Shown here: piece by piece, positions 49,561-58,526 of the stretch
Layout: every line of letters starts with the position of its first letter
How positions within the stretch are numbered: position 1 is the stretch's first letter
Notes under the pieces: generated by a model
Database searches by the model: none
Seen by the model: the letters and a program-made list of their open reading frames with translations, nothing else
What the model was told of the DNA's origin: nothing
NCBI RefSeq assembly: GCF_009729415.1
Contig: NZ_MPKW01000023.1
Span: 186,001-250,000, forward strand
Direction: 5' to 3'
From: Mycolicibacterium sp. CBMA 234
GTDB taxonomy: Bacteria > Actinomycetota > Actinomycetes > Mycobacteriales > Mycobacteriaceae
Length of the DNA: 64,000 nt
Translations under genes and position numbers: made by a program

Positions 49561-50991
49561 ATGCACAAGATGGTCGAACACGACTCGCACTACATCGACG
49601 GCCGGTGGCAACCGTCGAACGGCACGGAGCGATTCGACGTCGTCAACGCCGCCACCGAGGACGTCATCGCGATCATCCCACTGGGCGACGCCGAGGACGC
49701 GAACGCGGCGGTGGCCGCAGCTCGCGCTGCGTTTCCCGGATGGGCGGCGACGTCGGTGGCCGAGCGCGTCGGTTATCTGAAGCTGGCCGCCGAGGAGCTG
49801 CAGCGTCGCCAGACCGAACTGGCCACGCTGATCAGCCAGGAGGTCGGCATGCCGTTCGCGTACAGCAACGTGATCCAGGCCGGCCTGCCAGTGCAGTCGT
49901 TCGTGTCGATCGCTGACCTGGCGCTGAGCTTCCCGTTCGAGGAGCAGGTCTACAACTCGCTGGTCGTTCGGGAGCCCATCGGCGTCGTCGTGGCGATCAC
50001 GCCGTGGAACTACCCACTGCACCAGATTTCAGCCAAGGTCGCGCCGGCGCTGGCCGCGGGCTGCACCGTCGTGCTCAAGCCCAGCGAGGTCGCGCCGCTG
50101 AACGCCTATCTGCTGGCCGAGGTCTTCGACTCGATCGGGCTGCCGCCAGGCGTCTTCAACGTCGTCACCGGGACCGGGCCGGGCGTCGGCGAGACGCTCG
50201 TCGCGCACGAGCAGGTGGACATGGTGTCGCTGACGGGGTCGACGGTCGCTGGTCGCCGCATCGGCGCGGTGGCCGCCCAGACCATCAAGCGCGTCGGCCT
50301 GGAACTCGGCGGCAAGTCCCCGTTGGTGGTGCTCGACGACGCAGATCTGGTCGAGGCCGTCAGCGACGGTCTGCGCAAGTGCTTCCTCAACTCAGGCCAG
50401 ACCTGCATCGCGCTGACCCGAATGATCGTGCCGCGCAGCAGGCTTGCTGAGGTCGAAGCCATTGCTCAGGCCGGTACTGAGGCGCTGCGGGTCGGTGACC
50501 CCTTCGACCCGACCACCGAACTGGGTCCGCTGGTGTCGGCGGTGCAGCGCGACCGCGTCGTCGGCTACATCGAGCAGGGCATCGCCGAAGGGGCGCGGCT
50601 GGTCGCCGGCGGCCCGACCCCGCCCGAGGGCCTGGACCGCGGCTTCTACGTCCGCCCGACGGTGTTCTCCGACTGCACACCCGATATGGCGATCGTGCGG
50701 GAGGAGATCTTCGGCCCAGTGCTGGTCATTCAGGCCTACGACGACGAGGACGAAGCCGTCCGCCTCGCCAACGACACCGTCTACGGGCTCAACGCCGGCG
50801 TCTACTCCGGCGATCAGGAACGTGCCGTGCGAGTGGCGCGTCGGATCCGGTCCGGCCAGGTGCAGATCAACGACGGCACCTTCAACATCCACGCCCCGTT
50901 CGGCGGCTACGGCCAGTCCGGCAACGGGCGGGAATTCGGCAGGTGGGGTCTGGAGGAGTTCCTCGAGACCAAGTCCCTGCAGCTGCCCTGA
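49561..50991 (+). CDS. Aldehyde dehydrogenase
   Basis: 476 residues from the ATG at 49561, with AGGGAGG nine bases upstream; an upstream in-frame ATG at 49429 lacks this. AITPWNYPLHQI, LTGSTVAGRRIG, LELGGKSPLVVL and the catalytic cysteine in NSGQTCIAL are all present, then REEIFGPVL. It is paired with a GMC oxidoreductase 41 bases downstream, so the likely pathway is alcohol to aldehyde to acid. It is not closely like the dehydrogenase at 11648. Confidence 0.9.
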   Translation: MHKMVEHDSHYIDGRWQPSNGTERFDVVNAATEDVIAIIPLGDAEDANAAVAAARAAFPGWAATSVAERVGYLKLAAEELQRRQTELATLISQEVGMPFAYSNVIQAGLPVQSFVSIADLALSFPFEEQVYNSLVVREPIGVVVAITPWNYPLHQISAKVAPALAAGCTVVLKPSEVAPLNAYLLAEVFDSIGLPPGVFNVVTGTGPGVGETLVAHEQVDMVSLTGSTVAGRRIGAVAAQTIKRVGLELGGKSPLVVLDDADLVEAVSDGLRKCFLNSGQTCIALTRMIVPRSRLAEVEAIAQAGTEALRVGDPFDPTTELGPLVSAVQRDRVVGYIEQGIAEGARLVAGGPTPPEGLDRGFYVRPTVFSDCTPDMAIVREEIFGPVLVIQAYDDEDEAVRLANDTVYGLNAGVYSGDQERAVRVARRIRSGQVQINDGTFNIHAPFGGYGQSGNGREFGRWGLEEFLETKSLQLP

Positions 50992-51032
50992 AACTTCCTG
51001 ACCGACAACACCTTTCGAAAGAGACCATCGTC

Positions 51033-52979
51033 ATGGCCAACGCGTTCACCGCCAAGCAGCGCACGACCCTCACCACCATCGTGGACACCTATGTCGCATC
51101 GGTGCCCCGCGACGACGACCCCACCGGATTCTTCGCCGCGAAGGGCAGCGACCTGGGCACCGACGCGGTGCTGGAGCAGTACCTGATCGGCAAGCTGCCC
51201 GCGGAACAGTTCGCGGGCCTGCAGCAGCTGCTCGACACCGCTGAACTCGTCGGGCTGAACAACCAGCCGCGCAGCGTCCGGGAGGTCATCGTCGATAACC
51301 TGTCCCGCATCTCGCCGGAAACCAAGGCGGCAATGACGGCGCTATACACCCTGTCGGTCCTGTTCTCGTACAGCCTGCCCGGCGCAGACGGGAACCCGCT
51401 CTGGGCTGGCATGGGCTATCCCGGCCCCGCGCAGATGCCGCCGCAGACTCCGAAGACGCTGTCGGTGATCACCCCGTCCGGCGATATGACGCTGGATGCG
51501 GACGTCGTCATCGTCGGGTCCGGCTCCGGCGGTGGCGTCGCGGCCGCGGTGCTGGCCGAAGCCGGCAAGCGGGTGATCGTGCTGGAAGCCGGCGGGTACC
51601 GCAACGAATCGGACTTCGTGCAGCTTGAGCCCGTGGCTTATCACAACCTGTTTCTGCGCGGCGGTTTCTTTCCGAGCGCCGACGGCATGGTCAGCATCGC
51701 CGCCGGGTCGACGGTCGGCGGTGGCAGCACCGTCAACTGGTCCAACTCGTTGCGGACGCCCGCGACGGTGCGCAAGACGTGGGCTGATGAGTACGGGCTC
51801 ACGGACGTCGCGGGGCCGGACTTCGACGAGCACCTGGACGCGGTGTTCGAGCGCATCGGCTGCTGCGACAAGGTGGCCCTGCAGAACGAGCCACACCACC
51901 GGCTGTCGGAAGGTGCTGCCGCACTGGACTATTCGTACAGCCTCGCCCAGCTGAACATCGACCCCGAACGCTTCGACCCGGCCCTCATCGGCTACAGCGG
52001 CATGGGCGATCAGACCGGGGCCAAGCAGGGCACCATGCGGACGTTCCTTCAGGACGCCTCTGACGCCGGCGCCCAGTTGCTGCCGGGCACCCGGGCTGAC
52101 CGGATCGTCACCAAAGACGGGGTGGCCGCCGGTGTCGAGGCCACCTACACCGACCCCGCGACCGGACAGACGTACCGCATCACGATCAACGCCCCACAGG
52201 TCGTGGCTGCCGCAGGCAGCCTGGAAACCCCCGCGCTGCTGCTGCGCTCAGGAATCGGCGGCCCGGCCGTCGGCACCGGATTGCGGCTGCACCCGGCGAC
52301 CCTGGTCAGCGGGATTTACGCCGACCGGCAAGAGCCCTGGTTCGGCCCGGCCATGGCGGGCATCATGAATGAGTTCGCCGAAGCCCACGAAGGCCACGGC
52401 TACCTCATCGAATGCGTGCAGCACCTGCCAGGGCTGTTCAGCACCACCGTGCCGTGGCTCTCGGGGGCGCAGCACAAGGAACTCGCGCAGCAGTATCAGA
52501 ACCGCGCCGACTGGGTGGTGCTGGTCAAGGACCGCGGCGCGGGCAGCGTCACCGTCGACGCCAATGGTGAAGCGGTGCACTGGTACCCGTTCACCGACGA
52601 CCTCGACCGGCGCCACTTCCGCGAGGGCATCGAAACGTCGATCCGCATGCACGCCGCCGCGGGCGCGCAGCAGATTTACGCCGCGAGCCAGCCGTTCGCG
52701 CCGTGGCAGCGCGGCGAGGACCTCGAGGCGTTCATCGAGAAGGTCAACCAGATTCCGATCGGTCCCGGCGGCACCCCGGTGTTCAGCGCCCACCAGATGA
52801 GCAGCGCGCGGCTCGGCAACGACCCGCAGAACTCCGTCGCCAACCCGGCCGGCGAGCTGCACGACACCCCTGGCGTGTGGATCGCCGACGCCAGCGGCAT
52901 GCCCACGTGTTCCGGGGTGAACCCCATGATCAGCGTCATGGCGCTGGCCCGTCGGACCGCCGTGAACATGCGTGGCTGA
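51033..52979 (+). CDS. GMC-family FAD oxidoreductase, long-chain alcohol oxidase-like
   Basis: 648 residues. A helical N-terminal region of about 130 residues precedes the FAD site VVIVGSGSGGGVAAAVLAEAG, then GGGSTVNWS, and the C-terminal GMC motif with the catalytic histidine in FSAHQMSSARLG and a last asparagine in SGVNPMISVMALA. The N-terminal extension is typical of the fatty-alcohol oxidase branch. It would oxidise the alcohol whose aldehyde the upstream enzyme takes on. The stop overlaps a GTG that could start mshA. Confidence 0.85.
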   Translation: MANAFTAKQRTTLTTIVDTYVASVPRDDDPTGFFAAKGSDLGTDAVLEQYLIGKLPAEQFAGLQQLLDTAELVGLNNQPRSVREVIVDNLSRISPETKAAMTALYTLSVLFSYSLPGADGNPLWAGMGYPGPAQMPPQTPKTLSVITPSGDMTLDADVVIVGSGSGGGVAAAVLAEAGKRVIVLEAGGYRNESDFVQLEPVAYHNLFLRGGFFPSADGMVSIAAGSTVGGGSTVNWSNSLRTPATVRKTWADEYGLTDVAGPDFDEHLDAVFERIGCCDKVALQNEPHHRLSEGAAALDYSYSLAQLNIDPERFDPALIGYSGMGDQTGAKQGTMRTFLQDASDAGAQLLPGTRADRIVTKDGVAAGVEATYTDPATGQTYRITINAPQVVAAAGSLETPALLLRSGIGGPAVGTGLRLHPATLVSGIYADRQEPWFGPAMAGIMNEFAEAHEGHGYLIECVQHLPGLFSTTVPWLSGAQHKELAQQYQNRADWVVLVKDRGAGSVTVDANGEAVHWYPFTDDLDRRHFREGIETSIRMHAAAGAQQIYAASQPFAPWQRGEDLEAFIEKVNQIPIGPGGTPVFSAHQMSSARLGNDPQNSVANPAGELHDTPGVWIADASGMPTCSGVNPMISVMALARRTAVNMRG

Positions 52980-53049
52980 CGGTGCCCAGCGGGTCCGAAT
53001 TCCCAGCTCGGGAGACCGGACCGGCTGGCACTTCAGCGGCGGTGTAAGG

Positions 53050-54336
53050 ATGGAGGGCGTGCGTGTCGCCGTCTTGTCGGTCCATACCTCGCCGCTGGCC
53101 CAACCCGGCACCGGCGATGCGGGCGGTATGAACGTCTACGTCCTGCAGAGTGCTTTGGAGCTCGCCCGCCGCGGGGTCGAGGTGGAAATCTTCACCCGGG
53201 CCACGTCGTCGAGCGATGCGCCGGTGGTGCTGGTGGCGCCCGGCGTCCTGGTGCGCAACGTGGTGGCCGGCCCATTCGAAGGCCTGGACAAGTACGACCT
53301 GCCGACCCAGCTGTGTGCGTTCACCGCGGGCGTGCTGCGCGTCGAGGCCAACCATGAGCCGGGCTACTACGACATCGTGCACTCGCATTACTGGCTGTCC
53401 GGACAGGTCGGGTGGCTGGCGTCGGACCGCTGGGCGGTGCCGCTGGTGCACACCGCCCACACCCTGGCCGCGGTGAAGAACCTGTCCCTGGCAGAAGGCG
53501 ATACTCCCGAGCCCGCGTTGCGTGCAGTGGGTGAGCAGCAGGTGGTCGACGCCGCCGACCGGCTCATCGTAAATACCGAAGACGAAGCGCGACAACTGGT
53601 TTCGCTGCACCAAGCCGATCCGGCCCGCATCGACGTGGCATATCCCGGCGTCGACCTGGACACCTTCACGCCGGGGGACAAGGGCGCAGCCCGCGCGGCA
53701 CTGGGTCTTTCGCCTGACGAGCAGGTGGTGGCCTTCGTCGGCCGGATTCAGCCGCTCAAGGCGCCCGACGTGCTGTTGCGGGCGGCCGCCAAACTGCCCG
53801 AGGTTCGCGTCCTGATCGCGGGTGGTCCGTCGGGCAGCGGGTTGGCGAGGCCCGATGGTCTGGTGGCGTTGGCCGAGGAACTGGGCATCACCGACCGGGT
53901 GACATTCTTGCCGCCGCAGTCGCGCGAACAGCTGGTGAACGTCTATCGGGCCGCGGATTTCGTTGCGGTGCCGAGCTATTCAGAATCGTTCGGACTGGTG
54001 GCCGTGGAGGCGCAGGCCTGCGGTACTCCGGTGGTGGCCGCCGCCGTCGGCGGGCTGCCGGTGGCGGTAAAGGATGGCGTCAGTGGGGTTCTGGTCGACG
54101 GCCATGACCCGGTCGACTGGGCCAATGCCCTCGGACAGGCCCTTGAGATGGGCCCGGAATCGTTGCGGGAGGGCGCAATCCAGCACGCGGCGACGTTCTC
54201 CTGGGCGCATACCGTTGACTCTCTGCTGGCCGGGTACACCCGCGCGATCGCCGATTACCAAGGGCGTCGACCCCGGCGCGATACCGGAGCACGACGGAGT
54301 CGTCGTTTCACCATGCGACGGGGCGTGCGCTTGTGA
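53050..54336 (+). CDS. mshA: D-inositol-3-phosphate glycosyltransferase (mycothiol biosynthesis)
   Basis: 428 residues from the ATG at 53050. The in-frame GTG at 52972, overlapping the GMC stop, would give 454. GT-B fold: the nucleotide loop PLAQPGTGDAGGMNVYV, HSHYWLSGQVGW, and the C-terminal donor site AVPSYSESFGLVAVEAQACGTPV with its EX7E glutamates. It transfers GlcNAc from UDP-GlcNAc to inositol-3-phosphate, the first step of mycothiol synthesis. In M. tuberculosis it follows Rv0485 directly; here it follows inserted genes, so expression could depend on a neighbouring operon. Confidence 0.93.
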   Translation: MEGVRVAVLSVHTSPLAQPGTGDAGGMNVYVLQSALELARRGVEVEIFTRATSSSDAPVVLVAPGVLVRNVVAGPFEGLDKYDLPTQLCAFTAGVLRVEANHEPGYYDIVHSHYWLSGQVGWLASDRWAVPLVHTAHTLAAVKNLSLAEGDTPEPALRAVGEQQVVDAADRLIVNTEDEARQLVSLHQADPARIDVAYPGVDLDTFTPGDKGAARAALGLSPDEQVVAFVGRIQPLKAPDVLLRAAAKLPEVRVLIAGGPSGSGLARPDGLVALAEELGITDRVTFLPPQSREQLVNVYRAADFVAVPSYSESFGLVAVEAQACGTPVVAAAVGGLPVAVKDGVSGVLVDGHDPVDWANALGQALEMGPESLREGAIQHAATFSWAHTVDSLLAGYTRAIADYQGRRPRRDTGARRSRRFTMRRGVRL

Positions 54337-54839
54337 GCACACCAAATGCCGTGCGGGAGTTGATCGAAGACACCCTGCGCGGGCACGAACTCGATTTCTC
54401 GCATCACGGCGGGGGAGTTCATGAACGGCCGGGAATCGTGGTGGCGCTGCCGGGGGAGCGCCGGCTGATCACCAACACGCTGCTGAGCATCGGCGAGCAC
54501 GGCGTGCGGCTGGAGGCGTTCGTCTGCCGCAAGCCCGACGAGAACTTCGAGGGCGTCTACAAATACCTGCTGCGGCGCAACCGTCGGCTGTACGGCATGT
54601 CGTACACGCTGGACAACATCGGGGACATCTACCTGGTGGGGCGCTTGTCGCTGCACGCGGTGACCACCGATGAGATTGACCGGCTGCTGGGCCAGGTGAT
54701 CGAGGCCGTCGACTTCGATTTCAACACCCTGCTCGAGTTGGGCTTCCGCACGTCGATCGAAAAAGAGTGGAAGTGGCGGCTGTCCCGCGGGGAGTCGCTG
54801 AAAAACCTGCAGGCGTTCGAGCACCTGCGGCCGGACTAG
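54333..54839 (+). CDS. YbjN-domain protein (Rv0487-like)
   Basis: 168 residues from a GTG overlapping the mshA stop (GTGA). It shows the type III secretion chaperone-like/YbjN fold: YKYLLRRNRRLYGMSYTLDNIGDIYLVGRLSLHA and a final Trp-rich WKWRL segment. Position between mshA and gpmA matches M. tuberculosis, although lysE, found there next, is not present. Function unknown. Confidence 0.85.
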   Translation: MSTPNAVRELIEDTLRGHELDFSHHGGGVHERPGIVVALPGERRLITNTLLSIGEHGVRLEAFVCRKPDENFEGVYKYLLRRNRRLYGMSYTLDNIGDIYLVGRLSLHAVTTDEIDRLLGQVIEAVDFDFNTLLELGFRTSIEKEWKWRLSRGESLKNLQAFEHLRPD

Positions 54840-54890
54840 CCGTCCCGGGTGCGGCGAGGGCGACAAACCCGCACGTGAGAAGATCAGCCG

Positions 54891-55634
54891 ATGTCGACCT
54901 TGATCCTGCTGCGTCACGGCGAGAGCCAGTGGAACGAGAAGAACCTGTTCACCGGCTGGGTCGACGTCGACCTCACTGACAAGGGCCGGGCCGAGGCCGT
55001 CCGCGGCGGAAAGCTGCTGGTCGAGCAGGGTGTACTTCCGGACGTGCTGTACACGTCGCTGTTGCGCCGGGCCATCAACACCGCCAACCTGGCACTCGAC
55101 GCCGCCGATCGGCACTGGATTCCGGTACAGCGCGACTGGCGCCTCAACGAGCGGCACTACGGCGCTCTGCAGGGCCTCGACAAGGCCGAGACCCTGGCCA
55201 AGTACGGCCAGGACCAGTTCATGGAGTGGCGCCGCAGCTACGACACCCCGCCGCCGCCCATCGAGGTCGGCAGCGACTACAGCCAGGACGGCGACCCGCG
55301 GTACGCCGGTATCGACGCGCCGCTGACCGAGTGCCTCGCCGACGTCGTCAAGCGCTTCGTGCCCTACTTCGAGCAGACCATCGTGCCCGACCTCAAGGCA
55401 GGCAAGACGGTGCTGATCGTGGCGCACGGTAACTCGCTGCGCGCGCTGGTCAAGTACCTGGACGGGATGTCCGACGACGAGATCACGGGCCTCAACATCC
55501 CGACCGGCATCCCGCTGCGGTACGAGCTGGACGACAACCTCAAGCCCGCCGTCCCCGGTGGCGAGTACCTGGACCCCGAGGCCGCAGCTGCGGGCGCCGC
55601 GGCAGTCGCTGCGCAGGGCGCTGCCAAGCACTGA
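54891..55634 (+). CDS. gpmA: 2,3-bisphosphoglycerate-dependent phosphoglycerate mutase
   Basis: 247 residues. LLRHGESQWNEKNLFTGW carries the phospho-histidine (His9), followed by ERHYGALQGL and VAHGNSLRALV with the second histidine. It interconverts 3- and 2-phosphoglycerate in glycolysis and gluconeogenesis. An Ala-rich C-terminal tail is species-specific. Located before senX3, as in M. tuberculosis gpm1. Confidence 0.95.
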   Translation: MSTLILLRHGESQWNEKNLFTGWVDVDLTDKGRAEAVRGGKLLVEQGVLPDVLYTSLLRRAINTANLALDAADRHWIPVQRDWRLNERHYGALQGLDKAETLAKYGQDQFMEWRRSYDTPPPPIEVGSDYSQDGDPRYAGIDAPLTECLADVVKRFVPYFEQTIVPDLKAGKTVLIVAHGNSLRALVKYLDGMSDDEITGLNIPTGIPLRYELDDNLKPAVPGGEYLDPEAAAAGAAAVAAQGAAKH

Positions 55635-55646
55635 TCCGGGATAACT

Positions 55647-55666
55647 TCCGGTGAACTCCGGTAAAC
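55647..55666 (+). promoter_or_regulatory. Tandem direct repeat upstream of senX3, candidate RegX3 box
   Basis: TCCGGTGAAC and TCCGGTAAAC in direct tandem, ten-base period, one mismatch. On the other strand this reads as two GTT(C/T)ACC units. A third GTTCACC lies at 55733-55739. PhoB-type regulators such as RegX3 bind GTTCACC repeats, and the operon is known to be autoregulated. Confidence 0.5.
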
Positions 55667-55747
55667 AGCAGTCGAACACCTGGATTTGTATGTGTGACTT
55701 GTACGGATCTGGCCGCTCACTGCTGGGATGGCGTTCACCTGAATGCG

Positions 55748-55753
55748 TACGAT
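55748..55753 (+). promoter_or_regulatory. -10 element of the leaderless senX3-regX3 mRNA
   Basis: TACGAT six bases before the GTG at 55760. It supports this start over the GTG- or ATG-type codons further upstream in the same frame. Confidence 0.6.
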
Positions 55754-55759
55754 TTGCCC

Positions 55760-56977
55760 GTGAGCTTGTCGTCCGCGCTGCCATTGGTGGCCGTCTCGGC
55801 GCTGCTCGCGTTGGCTGTGGGCATCGTGGTCGGCTTGCGATGGGCACCGCGGCTGATCGAGCGCCGCGAGCGTCGTGCCGCGGAGCAGTCGGGTTTGACG
55901 GTGTCCGAGATGTTCGCCCACATCGTGTCCATGTCCCCGCTGGGGATGGCGGTGGTCGACACCTATCGCGACGTCGTCTATACCAACGCCCTGGCCAAGG
56001 ACCTCGGCCTGGTGCGTGACCGCCTGCTCGACGACCGGGCGTGGGAGGCCGCGCAGCGGACCCTCGCGACCGGGGAGGACGTCGAGTTCGACCTGTCGCC
56101 GGCCAAGCGCGCGAACCCGGGTCGGACCCGGCTGGCGGTGCGCGGACTGGCGCGTCAGCTGACCGAAGAGGACGGCCGGTTCGCGGTGGTCTACGTCAAC
56201 GATCAGTCCGAACAGGCCCGCATGGAGGCCAGCCGCCGCGACTTCGTCGCGAACGTCAGCCATGAGCTGAAGACGCCCGTCGGGGCCATGGGTCTGCTGG
56301 CGGAGGCCCTGCTCGCATCCTCGGACGACCAGGCGACGGTCAACCGATTCGCCGAGAAGATCGTCACCGAGGCGGGCCGGCTGGCCAACATGGTCGGCGA
56401 ACTGATCGAGCTGTCCCGGCTGCAGGGCGCCGAGCCACTGCCCAACCTGGACGATGTCGACGTGGATTCGGTTGTGGCTGAAGTGGTTTCCCGGCACAAG
56501 GTGGCCGCCGACAGCGCCGACATCGCGATCACCACGGATGCGCCGCGCGGCTACCAGGTGCTCGGCAGCGAGACTCTGCTGGCGACCGCGCTCGCGAACC
56601 TGGTGTCCAACGCAATCTCGTACTCGCCCAAGGGTTCCCAGGTCTCGATCAGTCGGCGCCGCTACGGCGACAACATCGAGATCGCGGTGACCGACCGCGG
56701 CATCGGCATCGAGAAAGCCGATCAGGAACGGGTTTTTGAACGATTCTTCCGCGTCGACAAAGCGCGGTCCCGGGCCACGGGTGGCACCGGGCTCGGGTTG
56801 GCCATCGTCAAACACGTGGCGGCCAACCACAACGGAACCATCCGGCTGTGGAGCCAGCCGGGGACCGGATCGACGTTCACACTGTCGATTCCGGCTTATC
56901 TTGACTCGGACGACACGGATGTCGACGGGCTGGATGATCACTCATTGCCATCACAAGGAGGGCGACAGAACAAATGA
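55760..56977 (+). CDS. senX3: Sensor histidine kinase of the phosphate-responsive system
   Basis: 405 residues. An N-terminal transmembrane helix (about 6-27), a PAS domain (about 45-145), HisKA with the phospho-acceptor His168 in NVSHELKTP, and a HATPase domain with NLVSNAISYSPKG and GTGLGLAIVKH. With RegX3 it answers phosphate limitation. The coding region overlaps regX3 by four bases, so there is no MIRU repeat between them as seen in the M. tuberculosis complex. Confidence 0.95.
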   Translation: MSLSSALPLVAVSALLALAVGIVVGLRWAPRLIERRERRAAEQSGLTVSEMFAHIVSMSPLGMAVVDTYRDVVYTNALAKDLGLVRDRLLDDRAWEAAQRTLATGEDVEFDLSPAKRANPGRTRLAVRGLARQLTEEDGRFAVVYVNDQSEQARMEASRRDFVANVSHELKTPVGAMGLLAEALLASSDDQATVNRFAEKIVTEAGRLANMVGELIELSRLQGAEPLPNLDDVDVDSVVAEVVSRHKVAADSADIAITTDAPRGYQVLGSETLLATALANLVSNAISYSPKGSQVSISRRRYGDNIEIAVTDRGIGIEKADQERVFERFFRVDKARSRATGGTGLGLAIVKHVAANHNGTIRLWSQPGTGSTFTLSIPAYLDSDDTDVDGLDDHSLPSQGGRQNK

Positions 56978-57660
56978 CCAGCGTGCTGATCGTGGAGGAC
57001 GAAGAGTCCCTGGCTGATCCCTTGGCGTTCCTGTTGCGCAAAGAGGGATTCGAAGCCACCGTCGTCACCGACGGACCCTCGGCGTTGGCCGAATTCGACC
57101 GGGCCGGGGCCGACATCGTGCTCCTGGACCTGATGCTGCCGGGCATGAGCGGCACCGACGTGTGCAAGCAGCTGCGCTCGCGGTCCGGCGTCCCGGTGAT
57201 CATGGTGACCGCGCGGGACAGTGAGATCGACAAGGTCGTGGGCCTGGAACTCGGCGCCGACGACTACGTCACCAAGCCGTACTCGGCCCGTGAGCTGATC
57301 GCCCGGATTCGTGCGGTGCTGCGCCGCGGCGGCGAGTCCGACGACGTCGTCGGTGCCGACGGCGTGCTTGAAGCCGGCCCGGTCCGGATGGACGTCGAGC
57401 GACACATCGTGTCGGTCAACGGCGACGCCGTGACGCTGCCGCTCAAGGAGTTCGACCTGCTCGAATACCTGATGCGCAACAGCGGCCGCGTGCTGACCCG
57501 CGGACAGTTGATCGATCGTGTGTGGGGCGCCGATTACGTCGGCGACACCAAGACCCTGGACGTCCACGTCAAGCGGTTGCGCTCCAAGATCGAGTCCGAC
57601 CCCGCCAACCCGGTGCACCTCGTCACCGTTCGCGGATTGGGTTACAAGCTCGAGGGCTAG
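56974..57660 (+). CDS. regX3: OmpR/PhoB-family response regulator
   Basis: 228 residues. Receiver domain with the phospho-acceptor Asp52 (VLLDLMLPG) and Lys in VTKPYSARE, then a winged helix with FDLLEYLMRNSGRVLTRGQL and VHVKRLRSKIE. It activates phosphate-starvation genes and is required for SenX3 signalling. ATG overlaps the senX3 stop (ATGA), with AGGAGGGCG just before it. Confidence 0.96.
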   Translation: MTSVLIVEDEESLADPLAFLLRKEGFEATVVTDGPSALAEFDRAGADIVLLDLMLPGMSGTDVCKQLRSRSGVPVIMVTARDSEIDKVVGLELGADDYVTKPYSARELIARIRAVLRRGGESDDVVGADGVLEAGPVRMDVERHIVSVNGDAVTLPLKEFDLLEYLMRNSGRVLTRGQLIDRVWGADYVGDTKTLDVHVKRLRSKIESDPANPVHLVTVRGLGYKLEG

Positions 57661-57673
57661 CTTCCCCTCGCGG

Positions 57674-58492
57674 TTACTTCTCGGCGGCCGCAGCGGCTTG
57701 GGTGGCCGGGTGGACGGCGATGAGCCCCAGTCCGGCCCGCCGCCGGCACAGCGCGGCCAGCTCGGCGTACACCTTCGCGCCCAGTAGTTCGGTCAGCTCG
57801 GGCCCGTAGGACTCCCACACGGCCTTGGCGCCGACGTGCGCGGCCGGATCACCCGTGCAGTACCACACCAGGTCGTGGCCGCCCTCGCCCCAGCCGCGCC
57901 GGTCGTACTCGGTGACGACGGTCCGCAGGATCTCGGTGCCGTCGGGCCGGGTCACCCAGTCCTGGGTCCGGCGGATGGGGAGCTGCCAGCAGACTTCCGG
58001 CTTCATGGTCAGCGGCTCGACCCCGAGCTTGAGCGCCTTGCTGTGCAGCGCGCAGCCGACCCCACCGGCGAACCCCGGGCGGTTCAGGAAGATGCAGGCG
58101 CCCTTGTATTTGCGGGTCCGCAGGTTGGGCTTGTCGTCGTACTCGTCCATCTCGAGGTAGCCCTTGCGGCCCAGGCCCTTCTCCCGGAACTGCCAGTCCT
58201 CGTCGGTCAGGAGCTTGACCGACTCCTCGAGCTGCGCGACGTCGTCGTCATCGGCCATGAAGGCGCCGTGGCTGCAGCAGCCGTCGTCGGGCCGTCCCTC
58301 GACGGTGCCCTGGCACGCCGGCGTACCGAAGACACAGGTCCATTTCGACAGCAGCCACGTCATATCCGCAGCGATCAGATGCTCCGGATTGTCCGGATCG
58401 AAGAACTCCACCCACTCGCGGGCGAAGTCCAGTCCGACCTCGTGGGAACCAGGCTTCGAGGGCTCACCGGGACTGATTTGCGATGCGGTCAC
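57674..58492 (-). CDS. Conserved cysteine-rich protein (Rv0495c-like)
   Basis: 272 residues from the GTG at 58492. Cysteines lie in WTCVFGTPACQG, DGCCSHGAF, GACIFLNRPG, GCALHSKAL, EVCWQLP and WYC, a pattern suited to a zinc or iron-sulphur site. Conserved across mycobacteria between regX3 and ppx. Annotation varies and I cannot assign a function. Convergent with regX3 and divergent from ppx with 34 bases between start codons. Confidence 0.82.
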   Translation of the reverse strand: MTASQISPGEPSKPGSHEVGLDFAREWVEFFDPDNPEHLIAADMTWLLSKWTCVFGTPACQGTVEGRPDDGCCSHGAFMADDDDVAQLEESVKLLTDEDWQFREKGLGRKGYLEMDEYDDKPNLRTRKYKGACIFLNRPGFAGGVGCALHSKALKLGVEPLTMKPEVCWQLPIRRTQDWVTRPDGTEILRTVVTEYDRRGWGEGGHDLVWYCTGDPAAHVGAKAVWESYGPELTELLGAKVYAELAALCRRRAGLGLIAVHPATQAAAAAEK

Positions 58493-58500
58493 AGCACGCA

Positions 58501-58519
58501 ACCGTAGACCCGTTACCGT
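58501..58519. promoter_or_regulatory. Back-to-back -10 elements for the Rv0495c-like gene and ppx
   Basis: TACGGT on the minus strand (58501-58506), eight bases before the GTG at 58492. TACCGT on the plus strand (58514-58519), seven bases before the GTG at 58527. Both transcripts would be leaderless. Confidence 0.5.
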
Positions 58520-58526
58520 GGTTTCC

